Source of the DNA: Gnetum montanum
Taxonomy: Eukaryota; Streptophyta; Gnetopsida; Gnetales; Gnetaceae
NCBI GenBank assembly: GCA_015680685.1
Contig: MNCI01035092.1
Span: 126,177-190,176, forward strand
Length of the DNA: 64,000 nt
Reading direction: 5' to 3'
Shown: positions 11,501 to 23,647 of the stretch, in pieces
Numbering within the stretch: the stretch's first letter is position 1
How the letters are laid out: each line of letters begins with the position of its first letter
Notes under the pieces: generated by a model
Told to the model about the DNA's origin: nothing
The model's input: the letters and a program-made list of their open reading frames with translations, nothing else
Database searches by the model: none
Position numbers and translations under genes: made by a program

Positions 11501-14199
11501 ATAAGGGCTGCGATAATGAAGATGCCTGCAGCAGATCCAAGCGCCGATGTTGGGGATCTTGGCTCCACAGAATAACTGTAAATCGATTAACCAAATGCAC
11601 AGACACCATGACAATCAAAATCACATCTCTGAACAAATTTACGATAATATGAGCAGTTGAAGAAAACATGGATCATGATTGAAGGAATTCAACAGATTAT
11701 TACAACAACAAATTAAATGCACCTGCATCTCATTTCATGTTTTCTGTAAGGATCTCCGAAATCAAGTGCACTTGTGTAAGACTTGGAAGAATTCTGTATT
11801 CCTGATCCGTACATCAACACCGGCTCCGACCGCTTGGTGGTGTCATACACATTCACCTCAATCGCCATGCTCACCGATAGCTGATTCAATAGATTCTCTA
11901 CCAACGATTCCACATCGAAAGCTCCTCCAAGATATCTGCCACCTCAAACATTTCATTTCAACACAACAACAGTAATACCCAATCCCACAACCAAACCATG
12001 CATTGTATAACTAATGCTCTAGTGCAAAACAAAGTGGCACTCTAATTTACTACCTTCACCAACACCATGTAAAAACTACTCACAGCTATAACTAGCTACC
12101 TACAGCACTGTATCAACATTACAAACATACATACTTTAAATTTAGTTTACAAGCCCCCAATGTCACTGGGGCATGACCAAGAGAAACAAGCTTTAAACAA
12201 GGATACAAGGAGCACTGTGTATTGAAAGAAAGTTCAAGTTTGATAATGGAGAAGTGTGAATACCCAACCGTGGCTGCAATCCGTTGTTCGGCAGTAGCAT
12301 CTTCCGCGAGATTCCGATTATAAACAGCAAAGGTAAACACCACACCCAGATGGTGGTTTGCATCTAACAACTTGAAAGGGCTAGTTAATGCGCCCTTACC
12401 TGATTCCCTTGCCCTAATGATATTGTCCCTGTCATGCTGCAGTGCAGTGCAGCGTATAACCAAACACAAGCACAAAAATCAGACACAGAAACTCAAGCAG
12501 TAGATTCTGTAATGCTGCCAAGCAAAATAACACTGACTCATTAAAAGAAGAAATTATCAATTCGTGGTATTCTCTGCTGTGCGGTGTTGGCATTCAGTCA
12601 GTCAGTCAGTTAGTTCATAATGTAGGTAAAATGAAAGGACTGGTTGATTTTAAGGGTGTATGTAAATTGTAATCTTGTACCTGACCACTCATCATGTCAA
12701 GGGAGATGAGATAAGAAACGGTCTCCTGAGAAAAAATGGTGGGGGCATATTCCTCCTGAGCAGACTGAACATCTTTACTGTACATGTCTCTTATGCTCCA
12801 TCCCTGGTGTCTCTCAAACTGCTCCCTTTCATGGTCCCGAATCCTGTGTGCGTAAGCTACACCACTCATCAATGGCCTCTCAAATGCCGTCCTTGCTGTA
12901 TACGCCGCGAACACTTTCTGCAAAAACAAGCACAACTTTTACTTGTGTCCTGCAAATATTTAAAAACGAGCATTCCACTACAGCCTTGACATTTCCAGCA
13001 GCATTTGCATTTGCTGCTGCTGCTGTTGGTACCTACCTACCAAGCTTTTTCAGAAACGCAAAAAGCTTTGTTAGAACCTTGAAAAGCCTAATGATAACAC
13101 AACAACTTTAGGCCTGCATAAATCTAGAGTGTAAGAGAAAAGAACGTCAGATTCAATGGCTGCCTTGGCTTTTCTATTAGGACATAGAAAAGCTCCTCCA
13201 ACACAACTCCTGTTTGTTATATTAGGAAAATTCTAAAAGAGGTAAGAAATGGTACCGAAAAACAAATGGCAAATCAAAAGCCGTTGAAACAAAAACTACA
13301 AAACTAAAAGCCCTTATGACTGGTTACCCATAATTGCTTAGGCCCCGAATCGTCAACAAAGGAAAATTGGTGAACCCAAAAGTAACAGAAACCAACGGGG
13401 ATCATTCCCGGCCCTAGAACGAGGTCTGTTACAGGAGGCATCTCAGGGCCTCGAACAAAACCCCAATAAGGCAGCAAAATTGCACAAGTTAGGAGGAGGA
13501 GGATTCTACGCCTATCAATCTGTTTTTGGCTGACATTATATTATATGATGAGGAGAAATTAATCTAAGGAAACAAAAACAATGCAATGCGATGGGTAATA
13601 TACTGATATGATGGTATATGCGCATATGTGTGGCATACTTGGTTGATTGCAGAGGGGCTCATCTCGAGATGGAAAGTTGAAACGAGAACAGTCATGGCCT
13701 TGACATGGTTCATGCTGGCCACAAATTGGTCCTGCAGCATCCTTGCTCTTTCATCGCACATACTGCCCAGTGTGTGCTCATGTCTCTGGAAATGCTCCTT
13801 GCACATGTAAATGTAAGTGCCCACAGACAGAACAGATCCGAGCATGAGACAAGTCCACACTGCAACCATCAGAAATCTCTCCCCAAAATACCTGTCCCAC
13901 AACATCATCGTTCTTCCGTAGTTCACATACGCTGAAACCCAGCAGTAGCAGCCTGCCATTCCTTCATTATTGTTCTTGTTATTCCCTTTCAATCCACCTG
14001 CTGCTGCACCTCCATTTCCATTTCCTCCGCCATTACTTATATCCCTGTTGCTCTGGTTTTTCCAGTTATTGTATCTGAGGTAGCTCCGCTTCTTCCTCAT
14101 ATCTTCCTCTTTCTCTTCTTCCTCCTGATCCTCCTCCTTCTTCTCCTCCTCCTCCTCCTTTTTCGTCTGAGGGATCATCTTCCATTCACGCTGACACAT
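8515..14199 (-). CDS. CRE1: Cytokinin receptor histidine kinase, CRE1/AHK4 type, 11 exons
   Basis: This is a membrane hybrid histidine kinase that senses cytokinin through a CHASE domain and starts His-Asp phosphorelay to HPt proteins and response regulators. Exons, all GT-AG and in phase: 14199-13639, 12917-12681, 12436-12264, 11935-11723, 11575-11389, 11266-11215, 11116-10887, 10761-10663, 10547-9829, 9475-8948, 8776-8515. The product is 1086 aa, close to Arabidopsis AHK4. Order: acidic Glu/Lys-rich N-terminus, Gly/Asn linker, TM1 (about 109-132), CHASE with [16 protein letters not shown]2 (about 406-426), H-box [11 protein letters not shown] with phospho-acceptor His464, N-box around Asn577/581, G1 DTGIGIP (678-684), G2 YGGTGIGLS, a degenerate receiver-like segment, then a true receiver (Asp947/948, phospho-acceptor Asp992 in MDVQMP, Lys1062 in VSKPFEE). 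The first in-frame ATG is at 14199. An upstream frame to 14289 opens with GTG and has no ATG before a stop at 14398-14400. Splice borders are inferred from sequence and family alignment. Confidence 0.95.
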
Positions 14200-14460
14200 A
14201 TCTTGATCAGAACCTCCCTCTCTCTTTCTCTCTCCCTCGCTCCCTCCCTCTCTCTTTCTCTGCGAAATGCTGTTATTCGTCTCTCTCACCTCTCCTGCTG
14301 CTACTGCTGAGAAGTGATAATGATCTCGATCTTTTCGTTCCCTTTGCTTTTTACAAATTTTTTTTTCATGTATATTACGCCTGGCGAGGCGAGCCTCTCA
14401 GAAAAAAAGCTGCACAGATAGAGAAAGGGAAGCATAGGAGGCTGCTGCTGCCGCCACTGC
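14200..14460 (-). promoter_or_regulatory. 5' leader/proximal promoter of the receptor with possible uORF
   Basis: This region lies directly upstream of the first in-frame ATG and is unusually GA-rich near it. An ATG at 14369 opens a 22-codon frame, out of frame with the receptor, that stops at 14301-14303. A further ATG near 14436 lies in the same small frame. If transcription starts above these positions, they would be upstream ORFs that could lower translation. The transcription start is not visible, so this is inference. Confidence 0.4.
14213..14262. repeat. CT/GA-rich low-complexity tract
   Basis: Runs of ctctcttt and ctccctc on the plus strand read as GA-rich leader on the gene strand, immediately before the first ATG. 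Such tracts are common in plant 5' UTRs. The frame through it (Arg/Glu/Gly-rich) lacks an ATG. Confidence 0.75.
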
Positions 14461-14587
14461 AGCTGCCGGCGGCAGCAGATACAGATACAGATACAAAATC
14501 AAAATCAAAGTCGCCACGAATGGAATTGCTAATTTTCTAATCATGAAAACGCTAATACTGCTAATCTTAAATCACAAATAACGAGAA

Positions 14588-14612
14588 TGCAGTGCAGTGC
14601 AGTGCAGTGCAG
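14588..14612. repeat. (TGCAG)5 microsatellite
   Basis: Five perfect copies of TGCAG lie about 390 bp upstream of the receptor start codon. Confidence 0.9.
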
Positions 14613-16830
14613 AAGCCTGGCACTTGCATTTGCATCTGTTGCTTGGTTGTTGCACAATAACAATCATAATAACAATTTATTTTTAAAAACATTTTTCTCT
14701 CACCAGGCTGCGTTTGTGTCATCATCACTGCACCGGGACGCTGTTGCTGCTGCGAATTTCAATTTATTTGACGGCCCGCATTACCAACCACATCGTCATC
14801 CGAGGGTGAGCAGAGAGTCCGAGATCCAGGGAGGCCATGCCGGCCGTGGAATGAACCGAGGGCTGCAAAAGCTACCAACGACCGGATCTGCAAAAGATCT
14901 GCAGCGTATCTGCCTGAAAATATGACATGTTTGTCTTTCTTGTTCGTTCGCAACGCATTCTTTTTCAATTTCATGTATTCTCTCTCTCAAAATTATTATG
15001 TTGTAGCAGTTCTTTCTCTCTTTCTTTCTTGTGGATGGATGGATGGAGGGATGTTTGTCCCACAACTGTCCGTGCACGTCGCTTTCCCTGCGATTTCCCG
15101 GCCGATCTCGATTGCGACCATTCCTTCCTGCGCTTTCGTTTTCACTTTCCCATGTTTTTCCTGCTCTACTATTGCTCTACAGCATGGACACTGTTTTCAA
15201 TTTCAACGTGATCCATCCTTCGTTTTTGAAAATCTTTTAAGAACATAATACCCATCCAGGCTCACTGGCTTTGCTTAGCTTCAGAAGAAGCTCTGGGTTA
15301 AGACTTGTCTCGCACTCATCCTTCATTCCCCACAGTTGGGAATAGCCAATGAAAAAACATCGGGAAGATGAATTACAGACAAATCAAATGGGCTTTAAGT
15401 TCCAACCACAAAAAGTAGTTCGAGTTCCGCACTTGTGTGTGCGTGCCAAAGACGGAAGCAGCACCATCATTCATCATTCAGCCTTCAATTGCTGCTGCAG
15501 TAGCCCAAAACAAATGAAAAATCGTTTTGAGAAATCAAATAAAAACGCTAATGCCGGTAGCGTTTGCTTCACGTCACACAAAATTTAATTGTTGCATTGA
15601 CCATGTACAATTTTTTCTTGGTTTTTCACCTTCCTTGCAATGCGAGCTTCAAGCACAAGACATGGGATTGCAGTAGGCCGGAACTCAGCCGTGCAGTAGG
15701 GAACGCGAATCATGACTATTAGCAGTGACAGAGAGATTGAACTTTTGTTTTGTTTGGCTTTTTTTTTTAATTTATATCCTTTTTTTCCCTGTAACAGCGG
15801 TGGCGGTGTTGACAGAAAGGTGTTCACGCACGGCTTTTGAGATGGTGGAGACTGCTGTTACTGTTGCCTTCTCTGTTGTTTGCTCTCATGTGGTCCATCT
15901 TTTCTTTGTCTGCTGCATGCGCTACTACTCAAGTCATACATACAAATTCTTTGCCATCCATCAATTTCAAAGCCGTTATAATAATACATACAAATTCTTT
16001 GCCGTCCATCAATTTCAAAGCCATTACAATAGTAATAATCCTGCAAGTATTATTTTGACGGTTCCATCTCGGTTGCCGCAAGGTCTTGTTGAACTTTGTT
16101 TTCTCAATATACTGACCCACGGACAGTAAGAACCAGTATTATAATGTGCCCTCCTCTCAATAATTTGTTTTAAACAAGAATGGGTTGATGCTCGTCTAAC
16201 CTGCCGGCACGTAATCACGCTAAAATCTTTGACTGTAGAAACCTTTTTTGTTTTTTTCTTTAATTATTAACATTTGAAGAGCGAATAAAATAAGTGGTGT
16301 TAATGCTTTTGACGACATGGGGTTGAGCGTTGTTGGCAGTGCGACACAGAGGAAAAGGCCGAACAATGAGGCTTTGACTTGGAAACTGCAATGATTCCAA
16401 CTTTTTCTATATTATTACTGTTATTATCATTATCGTGTTGTTGTTAATATTCGTGTTTGGAATGTAATGTTGTGGGTTAAAAGGGATGTCCGGGACAGTC
16501 CCAGTCGCTGTTGGTCTTGGCATTTAGTAAATCAATGAATGTATTATTTTAATCACACGGAATCTGGCGCAAATCGACGACCCAACCTTTTAAGGCTGGT
16601 ATTTTGTGGATGACTGCATTATTTATTTGTGCACATTACATTACAATGTGATTTGTCAAGATTCTTGTACGGCTTAGCCTTTGTTATCCATATTGTCATG
16701 CTCTTCCTGTTCGGATTTTGTTCTGATATGCTTGAATCATTTGCTTTTGTGTTAAAGATTTGCTTCCAATGCATAATTTTGTTTTATAAAAGTTTTATTC
16801 AAGTCCCGTATTAAGGATGTTGGAATTTTA
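14613..16830. other. Upstream flank of the receptor, no gene recognised
   Basis: This stretch is less AT-rich and less repetitive than the rest of the window, which fits low-copy promoter and intergenic DNA. Several frames of 60-134 codons occur on both strands, but they are Phe/Leu/Ser-rich by composition and match no family I recognise. I see no splice-linked coding pattern. Confidence 0.5.
15937..16032. repeat. 48-bp tandem duplication
   Basis: 15937-15984 and 15985-16032 are two head-to-tail copies of a unit containing tacaaattctttgcc and catcaatttcaaagcc. They differ at only a few positions. Confidence 0.88.
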
Positions 16831-17551
16831 TTAAAGTAATTTAAATATAGATATACATTAAGATGTATAGTTTCATTAGAATTTTGTAACTCAACATTGT
16901 TTATTAGAATTTAATATATAACTTGGATTTTCCAAATCAAAAATCTCACCATGTAGGAGCATCTCATTGTCTATATTTCAAATTAGTTATGGTTTTAGTA
17001 ACCACCCATTTATTTATTTGTTTATGAAGATACAATAATAAGGGGTATGATATACAAACCCAAACAATTAATTTTTTAATGATTTATGTATAGCCATATA
17101 GTCACTTATCACTATGTACAAGTACATACAGTCTAGTTATAAATGCTTTTCTAGTGTACTCCCAAGGCTTTGCACTAAATTGGTATGTTGCAAAGCGGTG
17201 ATCTGTCCTAGGAGAAAAAAACCACCCAATTAATTAATTTGACTAAAGAGGTGGCTTAGCACAACCATGGTTAACCTACTCAAATTTTTTAGCAATTTGA
17301 ATATACTAACGTAATTGTCATTCTGTTAATCCAAAATGAAAACGAACAAAAAGCCATCACTTACTAGTATTTGCGTAATTTTCCAAGATCAGAGCAACTA
17401 ATTGGTGATGTTCGAACTAACATCTCAATGTCGATCCTAATCTAACCATCCACTCTTTTGAAGGCCTAACCCTAGAAACCCAAGGCTATCACACACATGC
17501 CTACCATTAAACCATCCATTTATTTGATTATTTATGAAAATACCATAAATA
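16831..17551. other. AT-rich flank left of element A
   Basis: No coding sequence is recognised. A segment with catttatttatttgtttatgaagatac near 17008 recurs in altered form near 17513, right before the left LTR of element A, so the flank itself holds a diverged local repeat. Confidence 0.45.
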
Positions 17552-17556
17552 CAAGG

Positions 17557-18387
17557 TGATATCGTAGCTACCATGTCGTAGGTCATCTTAAGTCATCATT
17601 GATGCAATGTCTCGGGATTTGTGAAGCCCTATAAATACTAACACTTAGGTGCACAATCGATGACTTTTTCATTTCACCCTTAGCTGGACTCTTGCAGTTT
17701 GTTTTCATAATTTAGCGATAGAGTGAATGCCCATAGTGTGGTGTTAAGCAGTTGTATGGAATCTTTATTCAAGGGAATTATACTTGGACACAGCTCATGA
17801 ATAGCAATAAAGATTGAGATTGCTTCTCATCATTGCAGCATCCACTTAGTTTTCTAATTGTTTACTTATAATAATTTCCTTATTTTCTTAGTTAATCATT
17901 TACATTTCAAGTACTTTACATTACATGCTATTATTAAGTAATATGGATACAACTAGTTTCAAGCCCTAAGTGTAGTTATCTTGTAACCCAGTAGTGGCAT
18001 TACTTGATTCACTCAGTAGTAATACCACTTGGTAATCCCATTGATGACTAGATGAGTACAAGGCATGTACAGTAGGCCAAGATCGAATATCCATCGCATT
18101 AGGCTAAGTTAGATTAATGTTTTCCTAGTTAACTAAACTTAGAATTTTATTTAATCATGTTTATCTTTAGAAGCATTAAAAGCCAACAACATCAACCAAC
18201 CATATGTCTCACTAAGAGTTAAACCATACACTTGAACTTCATAAACTCGAAATGGAAAGATAACAATCTCAAACTTAACATCAATTACTAGCATAATTAC
18301 ATTGTCCATTCGTGGATTATGATTTAGTTGCACATTGGCACTCATGACTTATATGGCAGAGTGTTGGGATACCTCCACCGCTCATCA
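17557..18387 (+). repeat. 5' LTR of element A
   Basis: It starts TGATATCG and ends CGCTCATCA, followed directly by the primer site. A TATAAATA box lies at 17630-17637. It aligns with 43203-44072 but lacks about 39 bp of the U3 head, as if deleted between two TGAT copies. Shared blocks include cttaggtgcacaatcgat and ccgctcatca-type ends. Confidence 0.8.
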
Positions 18388-18406
18388 TTGGCATTGTTGT
18401 CGGGGA
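18388..18406 (+). promoter_or_regulatory. Primer-binding site of A, tRNA-Asp type
   Basis: The sequence ttggcattgttgtcgggga begins right after the LTR. It resembles the complement of the plant tRNA-Asp 3' end (TGGCGCCGTTGCCGGGG), with four differences, all transitions. The corresponding sites of B (23648) and D (54141) are variants of the same site. Confidence 0.8.
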
Positions 18407-18599
18407 TGTGTTAATGTGTGCTAAGTAATTGATCTTACAAATTTCATTGTACCAAAAACCACAAAGTCTATCCTCACACTTTTAACTAATTTCAATAACA
18501 CACACATAACTAAGCGTCAAATATACAAGATGGCTTCAACACTTAAAGAAAAACTATCACCTGTTAAAGAGCTACAAAGGGACAAGGACAGAACACAAG

Positions 18600-20950
18600 A
18601 TGATGAAGATTAGAATATGCCTATGCAAACATGGATCTCATATGCTCACATTGATCCTTATTATCTTGATTTTACATTCACCTTTCATCAAGACATGTAG
18701 TTGAGATGGGAAGACTTATAGGGCAACATTGTTTTGCCTCTAGAGCATTCAACACCATCCATGCGTCAAGTAGCCTTAAGGGAAATGAATCTAAGCCATG
18801 CACAAGAGGGGTATCATGTGACCAAACACATGACTAGACCCTACCAACCCATAGAGGCATAAGTGCAAAGAGACACTACTATGAAAACCAAGCATGAGAA
18901 TAACAAGGAAAAGTAGGTCAATACTACTATTAGCTTAGAAGAACTTGATGGTGGTGCATTTTTAGTAGAAAAACTCCATCATAATTATGAAGCCCATTCA
19001 CAAACATCTATTATTTGTCTAGAGGAACTTGTCAAAGCATAGTTACATTCAACCCTTATAGATACACCAAGAAGAGAGGCAGAGGACTCTAAATACAAGT
19101 AAGACTCCAGGCCTAGAGTTTTTGTAGGATCACAAAGAGATGGATTCCAAAGTCATAGAAGGAGAACAAGCTAACATCATTCTCCAACTACTTCATCTTC
19201 CTCCTCATGATCATCAGTGGTTTCTAACAAAAGGGAACAAAGGTTCAAAAATCATGACAGGGAAAGACATCGAGCACATGATAGGCATGAGAATCGTTAG
19301 AGGCATCTTGAGGAAGAAAATGGTGAGTATAAACCATGAACAGATAGGAACAAGCATGAAGAGAAAGAGCGATATGAGTGCTAAAGGGGACATCACTATG
19401 ATAGAGCGCAAAAATCCTATGATCATGAAGAGCCCCTGTTGGCTACTCGTAACATGATCAACATTAGGAAAGTAGTGTAAATTCTAACTAGGCATGTGAG
19501 GGATAGTTGCATCAAGCAAGTTAATATAAATAATATTTCTAAGTTTGAAGGTGGGTATAACGCAGATCCACAACATCAACTTCAAGCATTTCATGATGCC
19601 TATGCTCTACAAAATATCGAAGGTGACTAGCAAAAGCTCAAGTTGTTCCCCAAGACATTCATCAAAGAAGCAAAGAGTTGGTACAAATCATTAGAACCTG
19701 AATCAATCAGAAGGTGGAGTNTAACAAACTTACTCTAGGATGTCCAATCTCAAAAAGCAGATCCAAGTCTAGAAGTAAGGGACACATTAATCCCTTGATG
19801 TGATAATGGGCAAATACTACTCTCTTTTACATAGGTGCCCAAGCCATGGATTTTCCCAAAGGGAGTAGCTTAGGCACATTGTCAATGGGTTGATGAATAA
19901 AACTAAAGAAACCCTTGGGGTCTATGCCCAAGGTAGACTATCAAAGATGACTATCCATCAAATCCAAAGGCTAATTGATCAAGTGGAAAAGGAGGAAGAT
20001 GAGTTGAAAAAGAGAGAATCACCCAAGGAATAATTGAGATCCATCTATCAAAAAAAGAGATGCATGAATGTGTGAAAAACAAGAGGAAGAAACCTTGGAA
20101 GAGATGATCCAAAAGAAAACTCTACCAATTTAAAAACCTATCAATGATATAGCAACTAAGGTAGAAAAGATGTGGGACTCAGCAGACAAAACATTTGCTA
20201 TAGCTTTAAAAATTATAGAAGAAAGAACTGAATAGGCCTTCAATAAGGACAAAGAGAAGAAAAAGAAAAGAGACCATGGACAAGAACACTACAAAAAAAA
20301 AAGGAAAAGTTGCTTCTAGGGAAGAATATACTTACTCAAGCTCAAAGGATGAGGAAGAATGTAAAGTGTGTGAGCACAAACATCCTAAGGAATGCTATCC
20401 TGTGATGACACACTTGCAAGAATTAGGGGCGTATGCGCTAAATTCAAAGTTCTTTAGAAAGCAATTGCCAAAATGGTTACCTTACCCTCAATGTAGCTAC
20501 ACAATCCTTTCAACCAACTTACTACCCAAGTAGAGCTTATCCACAACCATAGGAGTAATATCAACAATAGTGGTAATAACCACAAGCATGGGTAATGCCA
20601 TCACCAAGGTAGTAGTATCCATAGTGGTAGCCAAACCCTTATGGATATTATGTAGCAATTTACACTTCTCAATACTATCCGCCTGAGTACTATATACCTA
20701 CAACTCCAAGGATGGATTTCAATTCATATGTGCATCGACCAATGGTTGGTCTATTAAGTCAACCTTTTAATCCATTATTGCCTATGCCACCATTTGTAAT
20801 GTAAGAAGAGTTGTTATCATAGCCACAACAAAATAATGCAACAAGGACATTTAATATGCAAGAGGAAGTAATTATGAATGAACCTCAATCCAAGAAATGA
20901 CCATTTTTCGAACAAGTCTAGAAAAGGTTTGAAGGATGGGGACCTCATCT
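18600..20950 (+). pseudogene. Element A gag, decayed
   Basis: The N-terminal part has a conserved FTFTFHQD segment near 18670 that matches D (FTFVFHQDE). An Arg/His/Glu-rich region follows. The gag core near 19540-19720 has DPQHQLQAFHDAYALQNIE, KLKLFPKTFIKEAKSWY and SLEPESIRRW. A short zinc knuckle near 20370 reads CKVC-EHK-H-PKE-C. An N at 19721 and several in-frame stops break the frame. Related copies are at 23880-25260 (B) and 54287-56900 (D). Confidence 0.75.
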
Positions 20951-21087
20951 ACTTCAACCTCATCCACACAGACTTCTCCAAGAAACACTAAGCTTCCATC
21001 ATCTTCTAATGCAAACTTAACAACTATCATGCTAAATTAGATCATCATGCATTGGATAAATGCAGGAGCACTTTCCCAAAAACAAAC

Positions 21088-21620
21088 TAACTCGAGAAGT
21101 CCCTTAGTGTACCTCCAAATAGTAGGCCATAAACTGTGAAAGGCTCTACTTGATTCTAGGTCAAGGGTAAACCTAATATCACAAGACATGTATAAGGCCT
21201 AGAATCTTCCACAATTAAAGAAAAGTAATATTCGACTAGAGCTTGTAGACTAGTTGATCATAATTTCACTAGGCCAAGTGGATGATGGGATCACTACCAT
21301 TAGTGGTTGATCTCATCTTGCTAATTTCTTAGTCATTCATGTGGGAAAAAACAAGGAAGAGTTTCCTATTATCATGGGAAGAGCTTGGCTTAGCATTGTG
21401 GATGCTAAGCTTGGAATTAGAGACATGTCCTTGGAAATTTCCAAGGAGGATGAAGCTGAAACTATTCAATAACACAAAGTTCCATGTATCACATACAACG
21501 ATAATGGATGCAATTACATGTAGAAAATATGGGCAGTTAAACAAAAGAAAAACATAGCATGCAAAAGGTGTGTGAAAGAAATGTGTGTGCAAAGATGCTT
21601 GTATGCAGTAGCCACTAAAT
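21088..21620 (+). pseudogene. Element A protease, decayed
   Basis: The aspartic protease region reads SPLVYLQIVG, then LLDSRSRVNLIS where DSG or DTG is expected, so the catalytic Gly is lost. IIMGRAWLSIVDAKLGIRD follows near 21370-21420. The same arrangement is seen in D at 56860-57240. Confidence 0.65.
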
Positions 21621-22079
21621 AAGAAGGTACCTAGTAGTTGGTGACTGATGAAGAGATTGAATCAAAAATATACATGGAACCAACAACTCAAATTATGAGT
21701 GCCTCATGGAAGAAACAGATGAACTAGAGTAGTTAAGCAGAAGGCATCCTTATCCACGTTTAGGTTGAGAAGAAGAAATTGAATGGGGATAGCTTGAGAT
21801 CCCAAAAAAATTGGAATCAAAACCATTGGAGTTAAAGGCCCTATCGGCAACACTGGAATATGCTTTTCTAAACAACAAAAAGCTAGTCATCATCAATGTC
21901 AACCTTGACAAAGATCAAAAAAGAGATTATTGGAAGTGAACAACAAATGGCCAACAACATTTGCCTAGTCTTATGACGAAATAACGAGCATTGATCCTTG
22001 AATTTGTCAACATCAAATATACACAGATCAAACTATTAAGCCACAACGCCAACCATAGAGAACACTTAACCCTAAGCTT

Positions 22080-22759
22080 AAGGACAAATAAGAATTGGAA
22101 AAATTATTGAAAGATGGATTCATCTATCCCATTGCAGACAGCAAATGGATTAGTCCTTTGGTAATTTTTCCAAAGAAAGGGGGTAAGTGGAGAGTGTGCA
22201 TCCACTTTCAATTGTTGAATTCTACAATGTTCAAGGATCATTTTTCTTTGTAGTTTGTTGACCAAGTCCTGGATACTATCATAGGACACAAGTACTAGGG
22301 TTTTCTTGATGGATATAGTGGATATAATCAAATCTGCATTACACTAGAAGACCAATAGAAGACAACATTCATGAATTCATGGGGAACGTTCACCTACAAG
22401 CAAATGCCTTTTGGTCTCTGCAATGCACTTGCTACCTTTCAAAGATTGGTACTCAGCATCTTCCAAAAACGAATAAGCAATGACATTGAGGTATTTATGG
22501 ATGATTTTTCAACCTATGGGCTGGACTTCAAACAAACACTAGACCATTTAGAGAAAGTGCTAAAAAGATGTGCAAAGATAAATTTGAAGCTCAATTGGTC
22601 GAAAAGTTCAATTGGTCCAATATGTGATTGTACTAGGACATAAAGTTTTGTAAAAGGGAATTGAGGTAGATCTTGAGAAGATCAGAGTCATACGAAACAT
22701 CACCCAAATGCCATAAATTTTCAAATATATTAGATCATTTCTAGGCCACATAGGATATT
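22080..22759 (+). pseudogene. Element A reverse transcriptase, N-terminal part, cut by B
   Basis: The sequence shows ISPLVIFPKKGGKWRVC, then TFTYKQMPFGLCNA.ATFQR and the catalytic motif FMDDFSTYG near 22495-22525, all typical of Athila RT. Several TAG stops and at least one frameshift are present. Coding similarity stops at LGHIGY, where element B begins at 22760, and resumes with YRRFIENFSKIA at 35834. Confidence 0.85.
22755..22759 (+). repeat. Target-site duplication ATATT, left of B
   Basis: ATATT at 22755-22759 is repeated at 35829-35833 on the other side of element B. Removing B and one copy restores an uninterrupted RT reading frame across the site. Confidence 0.93.
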
Positions 22760-23647
22760 TGATGAGTCATGAATTGGTTAGCTCTGATATCAGATATTTG
22801 ATATCAGAGCCTCGATATCAGATATGCAATATCAAGTCCCAAGAAACGATGTCGGATATCCGATATTGTCTCTTCCTTGCTAGCTTATAAACATAGCACT
22901 TGGATGCACAGTTGGGATATAAAAAGTTTTAGTTTTTAGTTCTCAATTTTTGATAGTCTTTCTTAGATTTTTTCAATTTCTAGTGCATGCTCGTAGTGTG
23001 ATGTTTGTAATCGCATGACACCTTTATTCAAGTGTGATGTACTTGGACATGTTAGATGATTAGAAATAAAGATCAAGATTACTTCCATCATTGCCACATT
23101 CACTTAGATTTATTATTGCTTTAATTATTTAATTGTTTAATTATTTACTATTTTCTTTAGTTAATGTTTTCATTTATTACTATTTACTATTCTTGTCATT
23201 AAGCATAATGAGTGCAACTTAATCATGAGCGCTTAAGTGTACGTACTCAGTAATCTAGAAGCATATCAGTTGGCACACCTAGTGATATATGCTTGGCAAT
23301 CCCAATAGTAGTTATATGAAGTCCAAGGCATGTACAGATGATTGGGAATAGATACTCATCATGCATAGGCTAGTTTAGATTCTATTTTCCATTGTTCATT
23401 AGCTTAATTAATTTATCTCTTTATCATTATTAGGAGCAGCATAGAATTAGACAACATCATATGCCTCACTTTGGTCTAAACCATACGTGACAAAACTACC
23501 ACTAGTCCAAGTGGGAAGACAATGAACTACGATCAAAGCATAACGATCTAGATGCCACAACTAGTCCCATACATGAAATTCAACTGGATCATGTGTGAAT
23601 GCTTGTGATTCATATGGTTGGGCATAGGGATACCTCATCGCTCATCA
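22760..23647 (+). repeat. 5' LTR of element B
   Basis: It starts TGATGAGTCATG and ends CCTCATCGCTCATCA. The head carries GATATC palindromes, including an 11-bp inverted repeat (22782-22792 against 22799-22809). A TATAAACA-type box is near 22885. The match with 34968-35828 covers the whole length, with clear divergence, so the insertion is not recent. Confidence 0.9.

Noticed and set aside
13628-13935. Plus-strand frames opposite receptor exon 1
   Set aside because: They are shadows of the minus-strand coding exon, with no family resemblance.
14200-14289. N-terminal extension of the receptor starting at 14289
   Set aside because: The frame opens with GTG, not ATG, and has no in-frame ATG back to the stop at 14398-14400. 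Plant nuclear genes start at ATG, so 14199 is used.
14587-15248. Possible divergent gene upstream of the receptor
   Set aside because: Several Phe/Ser/Leu-rich frames overlap in different phases, with no conserved motif and no coherent splice pattern.
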